In this document: one piece after another, positions 12,755 to 24,213 of the stretch
How positions within the stretch are numbered: position 1 is the stretch's first letter
How the letters are laid out: each line of letters begins with the position of its first letter
Origin: Galdieria partita
Taxonomy: Eukaryota; Rhodophyta; Bangiophyceae; Galdieriales; Galdieriaceae
Direction: 5' to 3'
NCBI GenBank assembly: GCA_025991245.1
Contig: BQMJ01000022.1
Location: 84,501 to 148,500, forward strand
DNA: 64,000 bases
Made by a program: the position numbers and the translations under genes
Notes under the pieces: model-generated
The model's database searches: none
What the model was told of the DNA's origin: nothing
What the model saw: the letters and a program-made list of their open reading frames with translations, nothing else

Positions 12755-12990
12755 ACATTTCATTCCTCTACCAAACAAAACACGTCAGAGACATTTCCCG
12801 CGTGAGGGGATTCCAAGCTGTCCATTTAAAAATCCGTACGAAATGAATCGACGCAGTAGTGTCAATATAGATAGATTCCGAGAAGCATGTTGGGAATGGA
12901 GCATCAGTTTACTCCATTGGATCACATAATAAGCTACTGAGAAAGACTTGGAAAGTTTCCACTGTGCTGTGTAGCAAGATTGGTTCTAGA

Positions 12991-15416
12991 ATGTCTTCTT
13001 ATTCACAAAGCACCAACAGCAAAGGACGCCACCGCAGTATAGTGGACAGCCATTCTCATATGGATATTAACTCTTCCTCAACTCCGATATCTTTATCTAC
13101 TTATCAAACATGTTATCCTCATTTAGAGAATTCACAACCACTTATGTATCTTCCTGTAACTATAGAAGACGGTATTTTGCGTCCTTTTACAGGAGAACTT
13201 GGTGGATTGCAAATGCCTTCTTATAATGGAATCCCTTTAGTTTGGGGTTTTCGCTACAGCAGTGACGGGAGTACTTTAAACTCAAATGACAGAAAAGGTA
13301 ACCACACACCTATTCAGTCATTTATGCCCTCACACATGACGAGCACTTCAAGTAGAGCTGCATATCATCATCATCCTTCAATAGGTAAGTGAATACCATT
13401 TTTCATTTGTACAGTTGTAAATAACTTTGAAATGAAGGACAAGTGCCTGTGGGGTGGTTGCCACAACAATTTTCAAGGAACGACTACACACAGGCAGCAA
13501 GTTATGGGAGACAAATAGGTAGAAGAATGAAACCTCGTAGCCGTTCTCAATTAACCAACTTTGGTTCGAAAGAAGGGGAAGTTTCGTTTGATCAATTGGA
13601 TTCTTGTGATTGTACAGTGAAAGAACTGAGAAGGGTTCTTGTTACTCACGAACAAAACTCAATTACTTTTTTTGGTAGCAAAATAGACAAAAAACGACTA
13701 CACCAGCTTCTAGTTGAAGAACATATTTTGAAGGATGTTCTCACTGAACACTTGCGGCGGTTCGAAGGTTTGCAACACTCTTGCGACGAAATTTTTCTCG
13801 CCATCTTTACCTTGTTATTTTCAACGTTTGATGCCAAGTCTCTAACAGACAAGTGCATGCTTTTTTTGAAGAAAGTTTCATCCTCCAACTCACAAAGCTC
13901 CGATATTCCAGCCTTATTTGTTGAGAAACTGGACATGTATATCAGTAGTTTATATGACCATGTTGAAAGAGTGAAACGAATATTAAGCGACAACTTCATG
14001 GAGAAGAAGAAGAAGACAAGTTTTATTGAAAAGGCTGGCAACCTTTGTCAAGCGCAGTTATCGAGTTTCCAGTACTATCAAGGGAAGATATTGTCCTTTT
14101 TGTATTGTCGACAAGAACTGTACTATCTTCAGAAAAGGCTAATTAAACTAGGAGAGTCTCTCCGTCACTTTGAAAGTGAAGCCTTATCTCGAAATGGTAA
14201 AGATAGTTTGATAGAAATTCAGCGAATGAAGGTTTTCCTCGAAAGCTTCCATTCCAAGTTGGAACAAGAAATTTCAGTTAATTTGCTCTCTGACTGTGAA
14301 AACAAGTTACGTGTACATATGATGGAATTGTTCAAGATTACTTACACTTCCTTTACTCACCTTAAAGCATCAGTCAACTCTGATTGGGAATATTTAAGAG
14401 ACTGCAAGGACAATGTGCAACGACAAGCATCGAAGTTGGAATCCTTCTCCCAGTTGAGTAAACGATATGCGGCAGCCAAGGAAGTCGCAAAGGAAGTGAG
14501 CCGTCTGATCGAAATAAAGGAACAGCGTTGTCAGAAGGTCTTAGAAGAACGAGTGAGATTGAAAGAGTTGAATATTTCGTTAGCAAAGATATTGAAAATA
14601 TATGGACGGGAAGGTCTTAACAGAGAGCTGTTGAAGGAAACGAGTTCTTTGTTGAAAGTGCAACGTAGCATTGATGAGGTACTTGAACAAGTATTTTCGA
14701 TATCTTTTGGAGAGGTTTTGGAATTGATACGACTATGTCTTGAAGAATCTGGAAAGAAGTCCAATCGAAAGTTTGCAAGGTTTAGTTTAAACCTGCCTGC
14801 TTCCGTCGTTATTGTAGAGCCTTCATTTACTCCCCAATGTAGTTCGAGCTTAGATATTGTGAGCCCTCGACAACGACATCATCGCATGAAGTCCAATCCA
14901 GATGCCCTATTGCATGTTGATCGTCTGTCACCTTCTCCTGGTTGCAATCAGGTGGACAAGGGCGACACAATTCCGGATGCCGACAATATTTCCCTTAGTC
15001 AAGTTAGTAATAATTCCATGAGAAGTTTTGGAGAAGAGAATGTGCCAATGATAAGAAATCCATGCGATAGTTGCTATGAACGAGTGGATAGTGGACATTG
15101 TTCACATCTTTCCACACCCAAAAAGGAAACTAGCAGGAGTTTAGAGTATGCTATTCGAACTTTGAATCTCCGAAGAGTTGAAGATCATGATACGACTTTA
15201 ACATCGAATGCGGGTTATTATTATGATGGGACTTTTCGCAAATGTCATTCCACAGCTAGCACTCCAAGAAGAGAAGATTCCAAAGACTTGTCGTCGTTGA
15301 AGAAAACAAAGACAACTACAGTAGCCTCGCCCAAGGTTCAAGTGCAACCTGATACTATCTCATTTCATCATCGTAGCCAGCGATCGCAAAGCTTTGATGA
15401 CATTATTGTGTTATAA
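12991..15416 (+). CDS. Large coiled-coil protein of unknown function
   Basis: Exons 12991..13384 and 13438..15416 give 790 residues. I do not recognise a family. The N-terminal 150 residues are polar and Ser/His/Tyr-rich. A long central helical region (roughly residues 170-470) is rich in Leu/Lys/Glu heptads and is probably coiled coil. The C-terminal 200 residues are Ser/Thr-rich and apparently disordered, with repeated Ser-Pro and R-x-x-S phosphorylation-like sites and a final SQRSQSFDDIIVL. This layout resembles cytoskeletal or scaffold proteins, but no motif decides it. The start is the first ATG in the open frame after VPS22. Its stop is 62 nt from the convergent SDR gene. Confidence 0.65.
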
Positions 15417-15478
15417 AATGAGTAACTTGCAATCTTGTTTATTTTCGATATACACAACATCTTTATCTCTACCCACTG

Positions 15479-16609
15479 TTATTCTACCCAAACTGGAATA
15501 CGCTTCCATTGATCATGTAATGGAATTTCCTTTGCTCCATACAACGCCGTAACTTCCACTATTTTGCCACGGGACAAATCTGGATTGGATATTGCATCAG
15601 CTATTACTTGAGCTACTTGTAGCCTTGACACCGAACCACTGAACTGGGTATCTGCAGGATATAACCTAACTTTATGATTGACTCCAAAGTCGTCTTGAGC
15701 TCTTTCCAACCCACCAGGACGAATAACTAAATAAGATAGAGAATATAATCTGTCATTGGTTGCTTTTGGTGGAGTTACTTACTCGTAAAAGGAAGACCAC
15801 TCTGAATAAGATGTCTTTCACTTTTTCTTTTCCAATACAATATACCACCATATAGATTAAGCAGTGCTGCAGGGAATCCAGTAAAGGGTTTTCCTGTTCC
15901 TAAGGAAGTAATCTATACTTGTATAGAAATAGGACGATATCTGTCAAGTATGAAAGAATCTATCGAATTCAAAATCTTACCAGGATAAAAGGACAGTTTG
16001 GATTCCATGCTTTCGTAGCATCGATGAGTTGCTTGTTTCCCAAGTAATCAATCTTATAGGGCTGTGTGATATCCAACAAACTATTTCCACTTGCACCGAT
16101 GACTGCAACCACTGCTTTTACCGCATCCGGACTCCATTTCTGAAACCAACTGGTACGTTCAGTTGCTTTCCATTCAAAGTACTCCAAAAGGTTGGACTTG
16201 TGAGCAACATCTATTCTTTCCTGAATAACTTGTTTTGTTCTTTCCAGGTTTCTACCACCAGCAGCCACTCGATAGTTTTGTTTTACCAATTCACCAACAA
16301 CTCTTCTTCCCAAACGACCTGAACCTCCAAAAACTATGACAGTTTCCCCAGTAGCTAATATTCTTTGTTTCCTTGCCGACAACTACAAAAATTATCCACA
16401 TTTCAGAAAAGGAATAGGACAATGGTTACCGAAGACTTGGAGGGAATACTGCGTCGAAAGCTCACAAAAGGTGAAGAATACAATACTTTTTTCCTATTCC
16501 AACAGTGCGTTGGACTATGAAAACAACTGATACAACTACTCTGCAAGTATCCTATGAATACACTTGTCATTCTCTCACACAAATCGATTCGATTGTGGAG
16601 CTCATTCAT
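15479..16609 (-). CDS. Atypical short-chain dehydrogenase / NAD(P)H-binding protein, probably organellar
   Basis: Exons (minus) 16609..16430, 16382..15981, 15912..15783 and 15726..15479 total 960 nt, 319 residues. The Rossmann start VIVFGGSGRLGRRVVGELV carries the GxxGxxG motif, followed by a typical atypical-SDR core (VAVIGASG, IDYLGNKQLIDA), an IIRPGGLERA element and the C-terminal SRLQVAQVIADAI helix. This is the NmrA/Tic62/NAD(P)-binding class. About 60 Ser/Arg-rich residues precede the fold and look like a plastid or mitochondrial transit peptide; an internal ATG at 16570 is an alternative start. The YxxxK catalytic pair is not obvious, so a binding or chaperone role is as likely as catalysis. 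Confidence 0.75.
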
Positions 16610-16648
16610 CTTTCATTGTAAATATGCAAACTTCTTTCAATTCTTTTA

Positions 16649-19589
16649 TTATAGTTCTATTTGAGCAATCAAGTTTTCCAATTGTTTTATACATTCCTTT
16701 ATCTTTCCAGAGGTTTGGATATATCGTTCCATAATATCTAATAGAGCATGTTGTTCTATAGCCTTTTGTAACAAGCGAGGATGAGAAACAAAAATGGTAC
16801 CCAACGCTGTCCAAACTACATAGATAGACGAAAAGTCTTGTTTTTCACTCAACAACTTGAGCCACTCCAATGCACGAGTCATCCACTGATGGGTTGTTGC
16901 TATAAAGTCTTCTCCTCCTTTAGATAACTGGATACCATAATTATGCAATAATGCAGAATACGCTTCTATGGACTTGGCATGTGAGACACATATGGATGAA
17001 TCAAATAATGAATCAATCCATTCCCATTGACTAGGCACAAAAGAATGAATAAATAGAATATATGAAATCATTTCTTCCATTCACTTACTCACAAGCCAAC
17101 AAGGCAACCAAACGTGTAGAAAACATATTACAAATCACACGACAAGACAGAATAACAACTCCAATAGTGGCTTTCGGGGATAGTAAGTGCTTCTTTACTT
17201 TGTCTAAACCAAAGTTGTCCTTCTTTAAAAAGAAATGACTGGATGCGGATGGACTCAATATCATCAATCGAACTTGGAAAAAAGCTCAAGTTATCTTTTG
17301 CCCTTCTTATCAATCTCGCACTTACATATATCCAATACAGGAATAATATTTTCTGTTGGCCAATCCAATAATTTTTCCATCGTTTGCAATTCTTCTTCTG
17401 TAAAGATACAATTCGCTATATGACTCTCTTGTTCCAACTGACTTATCAGTTTATCTGAAAGAGTCCATTCTTCATCACTCAGACGAATGTCCTCATTGAC
17501 TTGATGGTTAAACTCGCTCAGCTTTTTCCGCATATTTGCAAATTGATCGGAATGTCCAAAGTAAATAAACTCACTGCAAGGAAAATGTTGTGTAACTGCT
17601 GTGGATTGAGAATCATCATTCGAACTTGGTCGATAACGATTTTCCGTAAAAGGATCTCTCATTGCAATATTTTTATCTCGATTATCTCCAACAGGAATAT
17701 ATCGACTATTCCCGGTGAAAGGATCTCCTTCCATATACATATTGCTTTGACGATAATCCGTATTTTTATCAATAAAATCGGCTACTTGATCTATATACTC
17801 CAAAGGCAAATCTTCTTTGAATAGGAAACGTTGAGCAGCTGCCAATGGATTCTCTCCTAAGTCTTTGTTGTGATACAATATTCATTCAAGAACTATAAAC
17901 ATATACCTTTACGATATCCCAATTTACGCTTTGGTTGATCATCTCCAATATCCACGTCAAATATGTAATCGTAATATTCACCATCCAAATAGCCACTTCG
18001 ACCACTGTTTTCTTGTGGATTATCAACGACATCTCCAAATTTGTTCCATTTTTGTTGACTCCAAATCAACACTATCCAATCATCATTTAGTCAATGTCTG
18101 CATAATCATCCATTGGCATATTTACCTTGTGCTTCATTTCCCTTTCTTACAACTTTCAATTCCCCTTCGCGAGTTCCTGGAGTATCTATCACTTGTTCAT
18201 ACAATGGCAACTTGTCCCAATCGACTCCTTGTACCATAGATGCACTCAACTAGTAAGAATGTTTATAGAGTATATCATGTGTGATAAAGGTTTTTCCATA
18301 CTTTCTTAGTGCCAGCACTTTCATGAAATGATTGAAGAAGAACATCATCAGCCTTGCGTGATTCATCTCTTGTAAATATGCGACAGACGCTATCCATACA
18401 ACCAGTTACTAAATCTTCTTTCTCAGGCAAACTAGTCAAAGCCCAAATAGTCTTTGGATGAGATATCGTCTGAACAACTCCATGTTCAAAGGAAAATATT
18501 ATTACAGAGCCATCTTCTCCTCCAGTAACAAACAACTTTAACGATGACAAATAAGTCAAACAGTATAAGAAATGATTGCTTAGGAATAAGCGATATTCTA
18601 TTTCCCAATGTCGCTGTTCTATGCAATGGAATATGCAATCGATGAGTATTCATATAATATATACTTACCAACTGACTTCCAACCAATAGCACAACCATCA
18701 TTGGAAACCGATACAATTCTTCCATCAGCATTGGGAACTTTATAAAGACAACGAACTACATCTTGGTGTCCATACAATGTTTCTAAACACTCGCCTCGTT
18801 CATTCCAAAGCTACATATAATTGTGATCCTTTTATCAACTTGGAGTATTCGATACATACTTTTATAGTCTTATCTGCAGACGCCGTTTGAAATCTATCAC
18901 AAGATAAAATGACTGCACTCCAAACAGAAGCTTTATGACCACGCAAAGTTATAAGAGGAAACATACGAATACCAATACCTCAACAAAATCAATATCCAAA
19001 TATGTGAATAGTCATCTCCATCCTACCATTTCCTCCTCCTTCTTCTTCTCTCCAATTCCATACTATACTGGTGCAATCCCAAGAACAAGAAATAAACTGA
19101 CTTGCTTCACCCATTTGAATGTCACAAACTGTATTACTATGTCCTTCACCTTTCCCTACTTGAGAACCACTCATAATATCTCTATATGCAATAATAGACT
19201 GTGAAAAAAATATCAATCGGTAACAAAACAATCACTTGCATGGCTCGGATAATTGCATCTCCACCACCGGATAAGACCAAAGGAAAACAGCTTTGATTGA
19301 TACGGAGTGCTGCTAGACAACTGATGAAACCGTTGTGAACTTGAAACGAACTTTCCAATTTCCATTGCTTAGTCTCTTCCCAATATTTCCAAACTTTCAA
19401 GGTCTCATCTCTGGAACCGGTAACTAGTAACTGATCAGAAAGCGCCAAGACCTATAATATCCGTCAAGTTCAGTTGCATATGTAAATATGAGAAAAATTA
19501 TTGAAGCACTATCTACTACTTACGGCTCTCACTTCCTTTTCATGTCCAACAAGTTGTGCTGATAGTTGAAAGTGGACTTGGTGGGCCAT
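16649..19589 (-). CDS. PLAA: PLAA / Ufd3 / Doa1: ubiquitin-binding WD40-PFU-PUL protein
   Basis: Cofactor of the Cdc48/p97 segregase in ubiquitin recycling and endosomal sorting. Eleven exons (minus): 19589..19524, 19451..19236, 19198..19027, 18978..18860, 18810..18669, 18618..18302, 18249..18126, 18071..17907, 17856..17326, 17272..17089 and 17030..16649, total 2418 nt, 805 residues (human 795). Domains in order: WD40 propeller (GSRDETLKVWKYW, SCSWDCTSIVWNW, TASADKTIK, TGGEDGSVIIF), PFU domain (TPGTREGELK; NPLAAAQRFLFKEDLP), DPFTGNSRYIP repeats, then the PUL armadillo domain that binds Cdc48. All ten intron phases agree. The stop lies only 39 nt upstream of the SDR gene's start codon on the same strand. 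Confidence 0.93.
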
Positions 19590-19605
19590 TGAACAATCCA
19601 CTAAA
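19590..19605. promoter_or_regulatory. 16-bp divergent intergenic gap (PLAA / V-ATPase C)
   Basis: Only 16 bases separate the ATG of PLAA (minus, 19589) from the ATG of V-ATPase subunit C (plus, 19606). Whatever drives both genes must sit inside this gap and inside the neighbouring first exons. No TATA-like element fits. Both start codons are supported by homologous N-termini (QLVGHEKEVRA for [12 protein letters not shown] for subunit C). Confidence 0.75.
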
Positions 19606-21213
19606 ATGAATGCGGCTGCTTTGTTATTGGTTTCAGTTCCTTCACAAACGGGAACGGATACTTTTGAACAAATTCATAAAAAGGTCTGTAGAACGATATG
19701 TCTCAATGTAAATAAGAAACTTGACTGTCATCCAGGTTACTTTAGAACAGCAACTGTGTTCCTGTTATCGATTTGCTCTACCAAAGCTGCGAGTTGGAAA
19801 ATTGGATACTTTAGTTGCGCTTTCCGATTCCTTACAAAAAGTAAGTCGTATCGGGATTCTAGGAATTGTCGAAGAACTTTTAGGAAATTATTAGGACGAT
19901 ATCACAGTGGAAGCAACTCTGTGGAGACTGCAGCGTCAATATAAAGAATGGAGTGGCTCTGATGTGTTTATCCCCAAAGTGGATGGACAGAATTTGTTGG
20001 ATGTAAGTTGTTATATTCAGTTTTACTTAATTCTCATCAAGGTCAAGTATGTGATTGGTTTTCGTTGGTCGGAAGAGAAGTTTTCCTCTACAGAACCGCT
20101 TGCAAATATTGTTCAGTCCATTCTAGGACAAGTACATAGTTTTGAAGAGGAGTTGAAGAAGCGAACCACAGATTATGCGCAACGAAAACAAGTAAGTATA
20201 TTGCAAGTTTCCAATTTGATGAGTGATACTATGAAAAGTCAGATAGCTAGTGCTGAAGAACGAAAAACTTCAGGTTCTTTGATGGTCAGATCTTTAGAAG
20301 GGTTGGTTGATCCTCAGAAGTGTACAGAAACGGAACATTTGACTAGTGTGTTTTTCGTTTTACCGAAGCGTAAGTGGTAAAAGTTATGATTGCATATATT
20401 CAACTCATTGTTTCAATGTTTAGATAATGAAAAGGATTTTCTGGCTTCTTATGAGAAACTTGCTTCGTTAGTTGTTCCAAGAAGTGCTCAACGATGGACT
20501 CAAGATAATGAGTGGGTGTTGTATTCTATTACTATTTTTCGTTCTTGTCTAGAGGAAGTAAGTTGTTTTCAAGTTACGAGTGTTGATATATAAATTGTGT
20601 ATAGCTAAAAAAGAATGCTCGAGAGAAACGTTATACTATAAGAGAATATTCACGCAAAAGTGGTTCGACGAGTGCAGAATCTGATCATTGGGTAAGTTGA
20701 AAGTCTGACAAGTGATTGTCTATTCATTCATGAGAAAGGAAGAGTCTTTGGAGTCTTTAAGATTGCGCTCTTTGGAATGGATAACGACTGCCTTTTCAGA
20801 AACAGCCATTGCTTGGACGCATTTAAAAGCGATTCGACTATTTGTGGAATCCGTTCTTCGATTTGGTCTACCAGTAAGTTTGTAATATTCTTTTGAATCA
20901 TTTCATATATGGATGGATATTAGGTCAATGTGGAGACCATACTACTATTGCCTTATGCCAAGACGCAACGTAAACTATTGAAAACTCTGGATAGAATAAC
21001 TTCTCAGTGGATATCTGGCAATCCTGAATACTTCCATAATGAAAAGGTATTTCATATCAAATGGGATATTGACGGATTCTTTTCTCATAACGGAAATCAT
21101 AGTCTTCTTCTACGAGTGATGATCGTTATGCTTCGTTATTAGGAATTTCCATTCAAGAAGAACTTCATCCTTTTGTATTATTGGAATGGAATATGATGGG
21201 AAAAGAAACTTAG
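19606..21213 (+). CDS. ATP6V1C: V-type H+-ATPase subunit C (Vma5)
   Basis: Peripheral stalk subunit that links V1 to Vo and controls reversible assembly. Ten exons: 19606..19683, 19736..19840, 19895..20002, 20048..20191, 20243..20369, 20424..20557, 20605..20691, 20739..20873, 20924..21046 and 21103..21213 total 1152 nt, 383 residues (human 382). Conserved stretches: WLVSVP-like start ([11 protein letters not shown]), [60 protein letters not shown](F/Y)GLPV. The exon-4 start could instead be 20042. The intron 20192..20242 is 51 nt, a multiple of three and free of stops; homologue length says it is removed. The stop overlaps the convergent dipeptidase gene. Confidence 0.92.
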
Positions 21214-23106
21214 TATTGATATGATATTTGTTTTGCCAATTCATCCATATATGCTATAATAACCTTAATTCCTTCAATATAGTTGTGTCTAGAAGTCCAT
21301 TCCACATTCAATACACAAATTGAAATACGAAGCTCTATTCCTTACTTGTTCATCTTTTCATTTTGACTATGAGCTCCATCATCAGGAGAACCCAAAGGAA
21401 TCAAACAAATCTCTCCTCCCAAATATTCTTGAAAAGTATTCGTTATAGGAATAGAACCTCCTTCTCTGGTCAAATCGGGTTCCACTTGATAAACTTTTTT
21501 GAATGCTAAACGCGCTGCTGTAAAGTTACTATTGTGATAATCTCCCAACCAAGGAGATGCGCCTCTCCATTCCACTTGCAATTCATTTCCGGAATGAAAT
21601 TGATCAAATTGTTGCTTGAGAAACTGCTCCACATGATGAGCAATTTCTTGTGGTTGTTGATGAGGAACCAAACGAATAGAAAACCTAACCATATTATTCA
21701 TTCTTCGTTCATAACAAAATAGGATTTCTTACTTTCCAGTCACAGCACAAGGAATCACAGTCTTTTCTCCTTGTCCTGAAAAGGCACCCTTGAAACAAAA
21801 TAAAGAACATGTGCAACATTCTATTAGAAAAATACTTACTTGAATGCCATGAAAAGAAAGACTCGGGAACCTCCAGCGATTCATCAATACTTTGACTTTA
21901 TCGGATTCCTATTCATCGAAGTGAAAAATGAAAACAACGTGACACTCCTTCTTACTCTCAATTGGGATACTTGTCCAGCCTCTTTTCTCAATTGCTCAGT
22001 ATCAAATAATATACGTTCATAAATGGACTCTTCTTCTTTGGTAACTGGTGCAACACTATCCATGACTAGAGAAAAGATTCAATTCCTAAAAATAGAAATG
22101 TCCCATTCCAGTTACCTTTTGGAATAAGAATATTTCCTTGGCTATCAGTCAAAGTATGCAACAAGTGAATCAAGTCATTGAGAGGTTCATGTATTAAACC
22201 ACCAAATAAGCCTGAATGGAGATCCATTTGGGGACCTCGAATATGAACTTGAAAAAAAACTATTCCTCTCAAGCCATAAGTTAGGCAAGGTCGATGTTCT
22301 GTTAGCCTAAGACATTTTCTTCCAGTTGGTATATCAACTGCCGTCCAATATTTCGTTTCACTTACCAATAATTGTCCGTAATACAAACATATTTCACACG
22401 GGAGAGTAATCCTTTAGATTCTTCTTCAATCACTTTATCCAATCCAAATGAACCACTTTCTTCCATTCCTTCAAAACACAACTAACAGAGATATCATCAA
22501 CTCATTCTATCCGCATAACTTTCATATTTACCACTAAATTGACTGGAAGAGGTATTCCAAGTTGTCTATGAGCTTCAATTGCCCATAACCAATCCAACAA
22601 AGGTCCTTTCCATGTCTTTCAATCTTTTCATCCATCTTCTACCATTTTACTTACCTTTGTCATCCGTTGCGCCTCTTCCATATAATTTGCCTTGTTCTTC
22701 TGTCAATTCAAAAGGATTGAACTTCCAACCATCTTGTATATCTGCAGGTTGTACATCATAGTGACAATATGCCAAGACTACGGGTCTATGTGGGTCCACA
22801 CAAAAGTCTCCAAAAATAACGGGAGGATAGTCTAAAACTTGACCATCTGCAAACTTTTGTTTTCCTATATGCTTTACTAGTGCCTTTCCTTCCAATCGTT
22901 CAATCCACTCGCAAATATAATGGGCCATATCCACACATCTTGAACGTTTACAAGGATCTGCACTCACAGAGTCCAAAGCAACTGCTTCTCTCAAACGTTG
23001 TATGTATTCTTCCGAGTGTTGGTTGACATAACTAAATAGAGTGTATATACATCATATATTAAAAATAAACAACTTACTCGAACAACTGTTCCATACACCT
23101 AATCAT
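21210..23106 (-). CDS. M20 metallopeptidase: cytosolic dipeptidase (CNDP2/DUG1 family)
   Basis: Zn/Mn-dependent dipeptidase, in yeast part of glutathione degradation. It begins at 23106 (MIRCMEQLF, intron 23032..23077) and has about nine exons; the last intron is 21289..21345 and the last exon 21288..21210. Active-site motifs in order: [10 protein letters not shown] (metal His/Asp), [10 protein letters not shown] (bridging Asp), [10 protein letters not shown] (catalytic and metal Glu), [14 protein letters not shown], and the C-terminal [12 protein letters not shown] with the last metal His. The final exon [16 protein letters not shown] matches the family end. The terminal stop overlaps that of V-ATPase C by 4 bp on the opposite strand. 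Middle exon edges were not all resolved. Confidence 0.9.
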
Positions 23107-23128
23107 TCGCTTAGACAATTTCACGAAA
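23107..23128. promoter_or_regulatory. 22-bp divergent intergenic gap (dipeptidase / PhyH)
   Basis: The dipeptidase ATG (minus, 23106) and the PhyH ATG (plus, 23129) are 22 bases apart. This is the second such extreme divergent pair in the window. The gap has no obvious box; shared promoter elements must overlap coding sequence or 5' leaders. Confidence 0.7.
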
Positions 23129-24135
23129 ATGAACTTGTCGTCTTTCATTCAATATGGATATCAAGTCATACCGCATTTCATCAACAGTGAAACTTGCACT
23201 CTGTTGATTAGACGAACACTTGAATGGGTATGTATTCTGTACATTCAGTGGTATGTCTTGTTATGTATCAAAACTAGGTGAAAAGTTTGCCAGTGGAACA
23301 AGTGTCTATCTTTTCTACTGAGAACCAAAGAGCAGATGCCTATTTCCTTGAAAGTGGTCGAAGTATTCGTTTGTTTTTTGAAGAAGAAGCTGCAACGAGA
23401 CCTGAGAGCTTAACAATAGACAAGGTATATAAGAATATTCCGTGTGAACAAAAGCTTCTCCCAATATCTGCTTAGGAACGAATGGTTAACAAAATAGGTC
23501 ACGCACTACATGACTTGGATCCAATCTTTCGTTCATTTTCACGTAGTCAATCTGTCAAGTCACTAGCCTTTCAGTTAGGATTTCAAATACCGATACCTGT
23601 ACAGTCCATGGTCATCTTGAAACAGCCAAGAGTAGGTGGAGAAGTGCGACCTCATCAAGACTCTACTTTTCTTTATACTCATCCACCTTCATGTGTTGGT
23701 CTCTGGTGGGCGTTACAAGATGCAACTGTAGATAACGGTTGTTTATGGGTGTTGGAAGGTTCTCACAAATGTACAATTCATAAAAGAATGTGCCGCACAC
23801 CAGATGGAAAGGGTATTTATTTCTATGAGGAAAATCCCAAGGACTGCGACTATACAAGGTTAGACAACTACAAACCTGTAGAATGTAAAGCAGGATCTCT
23901 AGTCATTTTACACGGAGGTTAGTATCCTCTATTTGAATGTTATATATTGTTTATCACAACGAAATATCCAATAGCTTTATGGCACTTTAGTTGTAAGAAT
24001 AGGAGTAATCAAAGTCGCCATGCTTATTCCTTGCATCTCGTGGAAGGAAAAGATACTGTTTGGTCTCCTCATAACTGGTTACAGCCAAACCATTTACCTT
24101 TTGAACCTTTCAAAGTTGACAATGACTCCATCTAA
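23129..24135 (+). CDS. Phytanoyl-CoA dioxygenase-family protein (PHYHD1-like)
   Basis: Fe(II)/2-oxoglutarate dioxygenase. Exons 23129..23227, 23278..23424, 23476..23917 and 23975..24135 total 849 nt, 282 residues. The fold's iron ligands are seen as HQDST (His-x-Asp) and a distal His in the segment after LVILHG; the 2-oxoglutarate-binding Arg fits SNQSRHAYSLHLVE. Other PHYHD1-like signatures are LNDLDPIF-type (ALHDLDPIF), CVGLWWALQDATVDNGCLWVLEGSH and WSPHNWLQP near the end. The N-terminus YGYQVIPHFI is also typical. The substrate is unknown; PHYHD1 proteins are not established phytanoyl-CoA hydroxylases. Confidence 0.88.
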
Positions 24136-24213
24136 TCCATTCCCAACTTTTCTCCGACGTCGTCTAACGAAGATTGATTCATTTCGTAGTCTCAACCAAA
24201 TACTTTTGTCTTG

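Noticed and set aside
12747-12929. 60-codon ORF directly after VPS22
   Set aside because: It begins inside the VPS22 stop region and has no homology; it is best read as 3' UTR/intergenic.
18486-18731. Alternative 81-codon minus-strand frame inside PLAA
   Set aside because: The neighbouring frame joins the WD40 repeats with correct intron phase (intron 18619..18668), so this one is a shadow.
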